Shown here one piece after another: positions 7,178 to 11,480 of a DNA stretch of 11,480 nt; positions within the stretch are counted from its first letter, which is position 1; every line of letters begins with the position of its first letter. A program made the translations under genes and the position numbers. Location: the NCBI GenBank assembly GCA_902796775.1, contig CADBQK010000397.1, positions 1-11,480 of the forward strand, written 5' to 3'. The notes beneath the pieces are model-generated. The model ran no database searches, was not told where the DNA came from, and saw only the letters and a list, made by a program, of their open reading frames with translations. The stretch is from an uncultured Lachnospiraceae bacterium. GTDB taxonomy: Bacteria; Bacillota_A; Clostridia; Lachnospirales; Lachnospiraceae.

Positions 7178-7204
7178 TATAGCCTAAGGGGGAATAAGGC
7201 TATA
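7178..7204 (+). other. Intercistronic stem-loop 2 just before the binding-protein RBS
   Basis: TATAGCCT (7178-7185) and AGGCTATA (7197-7204) are perfectly complementary over 8 bases; the 11-base loop contains a G5 run. The right arm ends 9 bases before the strong AGGAGG (7214-7219) of the binding-protein gene. Hairpins at this place often act as mRNA stabilisers or processing boundaries that let the binding protein be made in excess over the permeases. That role is inferred here. Confidence 0.5.
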
Positions 7205-7227
7205 GAGATAATTAGGAGGATTATGTT

Positions 7228-8709
7228 ATGAAGAAGTTAATGGCAATTATGTTGGTGATCGCAATAATTCTGTCCATGGCTGCTTGTACGAAGGAGAAGA
7301 AGTCCGATCCGTCTCAGTGGCCGGAACTGAAGGTGGATATTGCACCAGCAGCTGACATGCACGCACAGGGTGATGTTGAAAAAGCATTCAACGAATACCT
7401 GGAGTCGATCGACGCAGGATTTAAGGTAAAGTTTGTCTGCATCGAGTTCAGCCAGAGAGGAACTGTTCTGACGAACATGCTGACCGACAGCAGCGACCCG
7501 ATTGATGTCTATACGTCAAGATGGTATTCTTCTGTAGCAAACCTTGTAAAGAACGATCAGTGTATTTCTCTTGAGCCGTATCGTGAGAAATATCCGGATC
7601 TTTTCAAGATGTTCCCGGAGCAGGTCTATAAGGTTCTTCAGGTAAATGGCGTACAGTATTCGCTTCCTGTGGCGGATGCTTTCGGCGGATTCATGGTATA
7701 TGTCATGCGTAAAGACATTGCAGAAGAAATCGGTGCAATAGATCTTGCCGATCAGAAGATTACAGAAGAACAGCTTGAGGACATTCTGGCAAAGGCAGAA
7801 GCTGCACACCCCGAAATGAGCTGGGTAAACGACAATAATCAGTCGAAACTTGAGGGTATTGATAATCTCGGAGATGATAATGCGCTCGGTGTTCTCATGA
7901 ATTACGGTGTGGGCCAGAAAGAAATTGTGAATTACTACGCGACCCCTGAATGGAAGGCTTATATCGAGCGCTGCAAGAAGTGGGAAGAAAACGGTTATTA
8001 TATCGACGATCCGGTCAACAGCTTTGTTATTCCGGGCGATGCAGTCAATAATGGCCTGATGGGCGGATATTTCAATGAAGTTTATTCAATGGATTATTGC
8101 CATGCATTGATGCGTAACCTTAACCCCACTCTTGACATGGTTGTGTTCCAGCTGACAGATTCCTACTGCTCGAACCAGAACGTTGGGGCAGGCTGGCAGA
8201 TTTCCAGTATCAGTAAACATCCGGATGAAGCAATGAAGCTTCTGAACATCCTGTACACAGACAAGAAGGCTGCAACATTCATGGGCCTTGGTATTGAAGG
8301 ACAACAGTATAAACTGGATTCCAATGGATGTGCATGGTATGCAGATGGCGTTGACGCTACGAATTCCGGCTGGCACTGTGGTGCACCGTGGTTCTATCCG
8401 AATCAGACGCTGATGCCGCCGTTCAATACAGATTATAAGGATTACTATAATGATATTGTGAAGTTCTGGAGCAATACAGATAAGACATTCTCGGATGGTA
8501 TGGGCTTTGTATTTGATCCTGCGAATGTAAATGACAAGTACATGGCCTGTACTGCGATCGTTGCCCAGTACCGTAAAAATCTTCTGTTCGGTCAGGTAGA
8601 TGTGGAAGAAAATAACACGAAGTTCAATGACGAATTGAAGGAGAACGGTATTGATGATGTAATTGCGGAAATGAATAAGCAATATCAGGAATTCCTGAGC
8701 AAGAAGTAA
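7228..8709 (+). CDS. ABC transporter substrate-binding lipoprotein, sugar type
   Basis: A 493-residue protein with a strong AGGAGG 8 bases before the ATG. Residues 1-19 are a lipoprotein signal peptide (MKKL, hydrophobic core, then S-M-A-A-C) with Cys20 as the lipidated first residue of the mature protein, so it is anchored outside the cell membrane. The mature part has the layout of family 1 extracellular solute-binding proteins of the LplA type. The late segment S-K-H-P-D-E-A-M-K-L-L-N and the I-E-G-x-x-Y-K-L string are typical of the DUF3502-bearing subgroup that pairs with LplB/YtcP permeases. Many Trp and Tyr residues (about 325-425) fit stacking against sugar rings. It is last in the operon and should deliver the ligand to the two permeases. 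The ligand is unknown. Confidence 0.93.
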   Translation: MKKLMAIMLVIAIILSMAACTKEKKSDPSQWPELKVDIAPAADMHAQGDVEKAFNEYLESIDAGFKVKFVCIEFSQRGTVLTNMLTDSSDPIDVYTSRWYSSVANLVKNDQCISLEPYREKYPDLFKMFPEQVYKVLQVNGVQYSLPVADAFGGFMVYVMRKDIAEEIGAIDLADQKITEEQLEDILAKAEAAHPEMSWVNDNNQSKLEGIDNLGDDNALGVLMNYGVGQKEIVNYYATPEWKAYIERCKKWEENGYYIDDPVNSFVIPGDAVNNGLMGGYFNEVYSMDYCHALMRNLNPTLDMVVFQLTDSYCSNQNVGAGWQISSISKHPDEAMKLLNILYTDKKAATFMGLGIEGQQYKLDSNGCAWYADGVDATNSGWHCGAPWFYPNQTLMPPFNTDYKDYYNDIVKFWSNTDKTFSDGMGFVFDPANVNDKYMACTAIVAQYRKNLLFGQVDVEENNTKFNDELKENGIDDVIAEMNKQYQEFLSKK

Positions 8710-8777
8710 TTCAGTATAAACAGCTCAGCAGTATCATATAGGTTTTAGATGGTACAAAAGCTAATTATATTTGAAAT

Positions 8778-8805
8778 GGGACGGACTGCGTTTGTAGTCC
8801 GGCCT
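8778..8805 (+). terminator. Hairpin at the end of the ABC operon, weak terminator candidate
   Basis: CGGACTG (8782-8788) pairs with TAGTCCG (8795-8801), including one G-U. After a single A-G mismatch the stem extends by GGG/CCT (8778-8780 with 8803-8805). The loop is CGTTTG. The tail (TGCTCGATT) lacks a T run, so intrinsic termination would be poor, but no better candidate follows the operon. Confidence 0.3.
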
Positions 8806-8937
8806 TGCTCGATTAACTGCATATCGATAGGAAGGTCTTCGACACTCGGACATCGATTGCCGCTGGTTTGAGGAAGACTCAGTGAGGCCTATGTCCAACA
8901 AGCCCGGAAGTCCGAAGTCCGACAATTTGCTTTTCAA

Positions 8938-8954
8938 TGTCGGAATTTACGACA
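8938..8954. promoter_or_regulatory. Inverted repeat TGTCG-N7-CGACA, candidate TetR operator
   Basis: A 17-bp element with perfect 5-bp arms, about 40 bases upstream of the proposed -10 of the TetR gene and within reach of two further TCGGA-containing copies (8918-8924, 8984-8990). Its size and place fit a TetR-family operator. The link to the regulator is inferred from position only. Confidence 0.35.
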
Positions 8955-8993
8955 GACACGAGGCACTTGCCCATATCGGTAAATCGGACAGCG

Positions 8994-9002
8994 TGATAAG
9001 AT
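8994..9002 (+). promoter_or_regulatory. Extended -10 promoter candidate for the TetR-family gene
   Basis: TG-A-TAAGAT is an extended -10 element; the 10-base string TGATAAGATT (8994-9003) is identical to the one at 341-350 in the LacI-gene promoter. No good -35 is present. A TCGGACA motif (8984-8990) sits directly upstream in the spacer. The leader to the ATG would be about 60 bases. Confidence 0.35.
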
Positions 9003-9069
9003 TCTTTCACAGGATCTGATAAAGGCGGTTTTATAGGAGCAACTGCTGTTCGATCCTTGGGGAGAAATT

Positions 9070-9630
9070 ATGCCGAATCTGATGGAAAAAGCGATTAAGG
9101 AGAGCTTTCTGCGGCTTCTCGACGAACATCCGCTCTCGGAGATTACCGTGAAGAGCATCGTCATGGACTGCGGAATCAACCGCAACTCCTTTTATTATCA
9201 TTATCAGGGAATTCCGGAGCTTCTGGAGGAGATCGTGAAGGAAGAGTCGGACCTCGTGATCCGTAAATACGCCGGCGCGTCGACGCTTCAGGAATGCTTC
9301 GATGCGGTGGTGGAGTTTGCGTCCGCGAAAAAGCGGGCGATCATGCATATTTATCGCTCGCTCAGCAGGGATGTGTTCGAACGGTATCTGAGGGAGACTG
9401 CGGATTATTTTGTCCGCCGCTACGCAGCGGCCGCATTTAAGGATCAGAGTGTCGATCCGCAGGATCAGGAGCTGATGATTGTCTGCTACCGGTGCCTGCT
9501 TTTCGGGCTGGTAACGGAATGGCTGAATCAGGGCATGAAGGAGGAGAACATCCGGGATTTCCGGCGGATCTTTGAAATCCAGAGCGGCAGTCTGACCGAC
9601 CCGTTTCACCTGATTCCTGGTAAAAAATAA
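9070..9630 (+). CDS. TetR/AcrR-family transcriptional regulator
   Basis: A 186-residue protein, normal for the family. GGGGAG (9059-9064) stands before the ATG. The N-terminal DNA-binding domain spans residues ~5-50: an amphipathic first helix (A-I-K-E-S-F-L-R-L-L), I-T-V-K-S-I (25-30), then D-C-G-I-N-R-N-S-F-Y-Y-H-Y (33-45), which is the classical TetR recognition helix with its F-Y-x-H-F-like end. The C-terminal helical domain resembles the C-terminal domain of DhaS-like TetR proteins, with W-L-N-Q-G-M near residue 152. The gene is monocistronic, closed by a strong terminator, and lies upstream of a DUF308 plus MMPL exporter pair that it may control. Its codon use is richer in G+C than that of the operon to its left. 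Confidence 0.92.
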   Translation: MPNLMEKAIKESFLRLLDEHPLSEITVKSIVMDCGINRNSFYYHYQGIPELLEEIVKEESDLVIRKYAGASTLQECFDAVVEFASAKKRAIMHIYRSLSRDVFERYLRETADYFVRRYAAAAFKDQSVDPQDQELMIVCYRCLLFGLVTEWLNQGMKEENIRDFRRIFEIQSGSLTDPFHLIPGKK

Positions 9631-9647
9631 TCGATCGGTTTTAAGAG

Positions 9648-9683
9648 CTCCCCGGGCAGCGCACTGTCCGGGGAGATTTTTTT
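9648..9683 (+). terminator. Strong intrinsic terminator after the TetR gene
   Basis: CTCCCCGGGCAG (9648-9659) pairs with CTGTCCGGGGAG (9664-9675) over 12 bases with one G-U, around the tetraloop CGCA, and is followed by A and seven T residues. It is a textbook terminator. Confidence 0.95.
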
Positions 9684-9762
9684 GCATTTTGGGCATTTCA
9701 TCGCCTGTGTCTGAATTTTTGGCACCGCGCTCCCTGCTGACCGTTTTATTTCCTCCTGAGCC

Positions 9763-9771
9763 TGCTATAAT
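9763..9771 (+). promoter_or_regulatory. Extended -10 promoter of the DUF308-MMPL operon
   Basis: TG-C-TATAAT is a perfect extended -10. The best -35 at the right distance (GTTTTA, 9743-9748, 17 bases) is weak, and the extended -10 would compensate for it. The start of transcription is expected near 9778, about 40 bases before the ATG. None of the TCGGA motifs seen upstream of the TetR gene recur here. Confidence 0.6.
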
Positions 9772-9818
9772 TCGGGTCGTAGTCAGAAAAAACAATAAGA
9801 TAGGAGGGGGGATCGAGC

Positions 9819-10412
9819 ATGAAACATCATTCGCAGGCATTGATCATTATCGCTAAAATCGGGTATATTGCAGTTTCCATACTGTTCCTTCTGGCAGGCC
9901 TGTTTTTCATTCTGCATCCTTCGGAGGCGGGGCAGTACCTCGGGACGGTGACAGGGATTTCGCTGATTATTTTCGGCGTGATCAAGCTGGTCGGCTATTT
10001 CTCCCGGGACCTGTTCCGGCTGGCCTTCCAGTATGACTGGCAGTTCGGCATTCTGCTTCTCGTGCTCGGCGTGATCGTCCTGCTGCATCGGGAAAGCACG
10101 ATCAATTTCCTGTGCACCGCTGGCGGCGTGGCAATTCTCGTCGAGGGCCTTTTCAAAATACAGATTTCTCTGGATGCGCGGAAGTTCGGGATTACAAGCT
10201 GGTGGACGACCGGAGTGGTTGCGCTTCTTTGCTGCATCGCGGGCGTTCTGTTGATTCTGAGACCGGCGTCGGGCGCTTCGGTGCTGCAGGTGCTGTTCGG
10301 AATCGCGCTCGCGCAGGAGGGGGTGCTGAATCTTCTCGTGGCGCTGAGCACCGTGAAGATTGCGAAGAATCAGCGGCCGGATGTGCTCGAGGCCGAGTAT
10401 GCAGAGTATTAA
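9819..10412 (+). CDS. DUF308 / HdeD-like membrane protein
   Basis: A 197-residue polytopic membrane protein. AGGAGG followed by more G residues lies at 9802-9810 before the ATG. Six hydrophobic segments can be drawn at about 14-33, 41-60, 74-90, 95-113, 130-147 and 152-176. They come as repeated two-helix units with the internal patterns G-x-x-x-I-x-x-G and L-R-P/L-H-P at the helix ends. This is the arrangement of the DUF308 family, which includes the E. coli acid-resistance protein HdeD. The biochemical role of Firmicute members is not established. The acidic tail (E-A-E-Y-A-E-Y) is cytoplasmic by the positive-inside rule. It is 20 bases upstream of, and surely co-transcribed with, the MMPL transporter gene, so a stress or envelope function connected to export is plausible. 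Confidence 0.88.
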   Translation: MKHHSQALIIIAKIGYIAVSILFLLAGLFFILHPSEAGQYLGTVTGISLIIFGVIKLVGYFSRDLFRLAFQYDWQFGILLLVLGVIVLLHRESTINFLCTAGGVAILVEGLFKIQISLDARKFGITSWWTTGVVALLCCIAGVLLILRPASGASVLQVLFGIALAQEGVLNLLVALSTVKIAKNQRPDVLEAEYAEY

Positions 10413-10432
10413 CAGCTTGGGAGGGAAAAGAT

Positions 10433-11480
10433 ATGAAATTTGGTAAACTGGTGGTAAAGTTTCGGATACCGATCCTGATTCTTTCCCTGGTCCTGATGAT
10501 TCCGTCGGTGATCGGAATGGCCAGGACCCGCGTCAACTATGATTTGCTGACGTATCTGCCGGAGGATATGGATACGGTCATCGGACAGAATGAACTGATG
10601 AAGGATTTCCATAAAGGCGCCTTCACCTTCCTCATCCTGGAAAATATGCAGGACGATGAGGTGCGTGATCTCATGGAGCGGCTGAAGGAAATCGATCACG
10701 TGGATACCGTGATCGGCTGTGATTCGCTGCTTTCAGAGGATATTCCGAAGGAAATGCTCCCTGAGAAGATCCGGGACGCGTTTTACTCGGACCATTCGAC
10801 AATGCTCGCGGCATTTTTCGACAGTGGAACATCGGAGGATGAGACGATGGAGGCGGTCAGAGAGATCCGAAAGGTCGCCGGAGAGCGCTGCTTCGTGTCC
10901 GGTATGACGGCGCTTGTAATCGACCTTCGGGATCTGTGCGAAAAGGAGGAGCCGGTGTATGTGGGCCTCGCCGTTGCCTGCGCGACAGCCGCGATGCTGC
11001 TTCTTCTGGACGGCTTCCTGGTGCCCTTTGTTTTCCTGCTTTCGATCGGCATGATGATCCTGCTGAACCTGGGCTCCAACGTCTTCCTCGGGGAAATTTC
11101 GTACATTACAAAAGCGCTGTCGGCGGTGCTTCAGCTCGCGGTCACGATGGACTATTCGATTTTCCTGTGGCACAGCTACAATGAAGAGCTGCTGCACGAA
11201 AAAGACCACAAACAGGCCATGGCAGCCGCGATTCAGAACACGCTGACCAGCGTGCTGGGCTCTTCCGTGACGACGATTGCCGGCTTCATCGCCCTGTGCT
11301 TCATGTCCTTTACGATGGGCCGCGACCTCGGAATCGTCATGGCAAAGGGCGTGCTTCTTGGGGTGCTTGGTTCGGTCACGGTACTTCCGGCGATGATCCT
11401 GCTTCTCGATAAGCCGCTTCAGAAGACCAGACACCGTGCGCTGATTCCGGACATGGGCAGATTCGCGAAGGGAATCGTCA
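10433..11480 (+). CDS. MMPL/RND-family transporter (partial, 3' end beyond the window)
   Basis: Reads 349 residues from ATG 10433 to the window edge without a stop; GGGAGGG (10419-10425) is 7 bases upstream. The first membrane helix is at ~11-29, and an extracytoplasmic porter-like domain follows at ~30-170 (N-Y-D-L-L-T-Y-L-P at 35-43 is typical of MmpL/YdfJ/YdgH relatives). Helices then come at ~176-193, 196-217, 225-246, 275-295 and 303-325. The A-V-T-M-D-Y-S-I-F-L motif (236-245) is the MMPL signature A-V-G-x-D-Y, with Thr in place of Gly; its Asp-Tyr pair is central to proton coupling in this superfamily. Full-length members are about 700 residues or more with two such halves, so roughly the first half is visible. 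The substrate (lipid, drug or peptide) cannot be inferred. It forms an operon with the DUF308 gene. Confidence 0.9.
   Translation, partial: MKFGKLVVKFRIPILILSLVLMIPSVIGMARTRVNYDLLTYLPEDMDTVIGQNELMKDFHKGAFTFLILENMQDDEVRDLMERLKEIDHVDTVIGCDSLLSEDIPKEMLPEKIRDAFYSDHSTMLAAFFDSGTSEDETMEAVREIRKVAGERCFVSGMTALVIDLRDLCEKEEPVYVGLAVACATAAMLLLLDGFLVPFVFLLSIGMMILLNLGSNVFLGEISYITKALSAVLQLAVTMDYSIFLWHSYNEELLHEKDHKQAMAAAIQNTLTSVLGSSVTTIAGFIALCFMSFTMGRDLGIVMAKGVLLGVLGSVTVLPAMILLLDKPLQKTRHRALIPDMGRFAKGIV

Larger units (their letters stand above)
8710..9069. other. Gene-free stretch between the ABC operon and the TetR gene
   Basis: About 360 bases without a convincing gene. It holds a hairpin after the operon (8778-8805), two interleaved pairs of complementary arms (8835-8840 with 8873-8878; 8848-8853 with 8891-8896), a tandem AGTCCGA duplication (8909-8922), a 7-bp stem TCCGACA/TGTCGGA (8918-8924 and 8938-8944), and repeated TCGGACA strings (8846-8852, 8984-8990). 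The right side probably holds the TetR control region. A small RNA or eroded DNA is possible for the left side, but nothing proves it. Confidence 0.5.

Noticed and set aside
8086..8682. Minus-strand frame of 198 codons opposite the binding-protein gene
   Set aside because: Low-complexity hydrophobic shadow of a confident + strand gene.
8749..8871. Forty-codon + strand frame after the ABC operon
   Set aside because: Weak ribosome binding site, spans the hairpin at 8778-8805, and its product resembles no known protein.
9031..9840. Long minus-strand frame of 269 codons opposite the TetR gene
   Set aside because: It covers the well-supported TetR gene and the strong terminator at 9648-9683, has no recognisable domain, and its composition is that of an antisense shadow of a G+C-rich gene.
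10733..11434. Minus-strand frame of 233 codons opposite the MMPL gene
   Set aside because: It is rich in His, Arg and Gln, as expected from the antisense of a membrane-protein gene, and the + strand frame has a clear family signature and ribosome binding site.
1..11480. CRISPR arrays, tRNA or rRNA genes, insertion sequences
   Set aside because: No regularly spaced repeats, cloverleaf-like segments, rRNA motifs, transposase frames or flanking terminal repeats were seen on either strand.

Overview
The window looks like chromosomal DNA of a low-to-moderate GC Firmicute, most likely a Clostridia or Lachnospiraceae-type gut anaerobe. The basis is strong AGGAGG-type ribosome binding sites, canonical sigma-A promoters, intrinsic terminators, a lipoprotein-type sugar binding protein, LplB/YtcP-type ABC permeases without their own ATPase, and a DUF308-MMPL pair. 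No species can be named from the sequence alone. Every convincing gene is on the + strand.

Left edge (1-378): a decayed end of something older. There is a possible 14-codon tail of an upstream gene, then the first ~48 residues of a Ser/Thr-phosphatase-type metallophosphoesterase that breaks just after its GDxxDRG motif. Next come a perfect 15-bp palindrome (GCTAAAT-T-ATTTAGC) and a good promoter reading into a LacI-family regulator (379-1437). The regulator gene ends at a strong intrinsic terminator.

Centre (1540-8709): a six-gene operon driven by a near-consensus promoter (TTGACT-17 bp-TATAAT) that is bracketed by copies of the same TTTAGC half-site found in the regulator's own palindrome. 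In order the genes are an alpha/beta hydrolase, a neutral-ceramidase-like protein, a CE1-type esterase with an N-terminal accessory domain, two ABC sugar permeases and a substrate-binding lipoprotein. The likely logic is that the lipoprotein captures an oligosaccharide-like, probably esterified, ligand; the two permeases import it using an ATPase encoded elsewhere; the three cytoplasmic hydrolases then remove acyl or amide groups; and the LacI-type protein senses a product and controls both promoters. The unusual point is the absence of any glycoside hydrolase: all three enzymes belong to ester/amide-cleaving folds.

Right part (8710-11480): about 360 bases without a gene, containing hairpins and repeated TCGGA motifs, lead into a short TetR-family regulator (9070-9630) with a strong terminator. 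An extended -10 promoter then drives a DUF308/HdeD-type membrane protein and an MMPL/RND-type exporter that runs off the end of the window. This part is visibly richer in G+C than the operon to its left, so the two blocks may have different histories.
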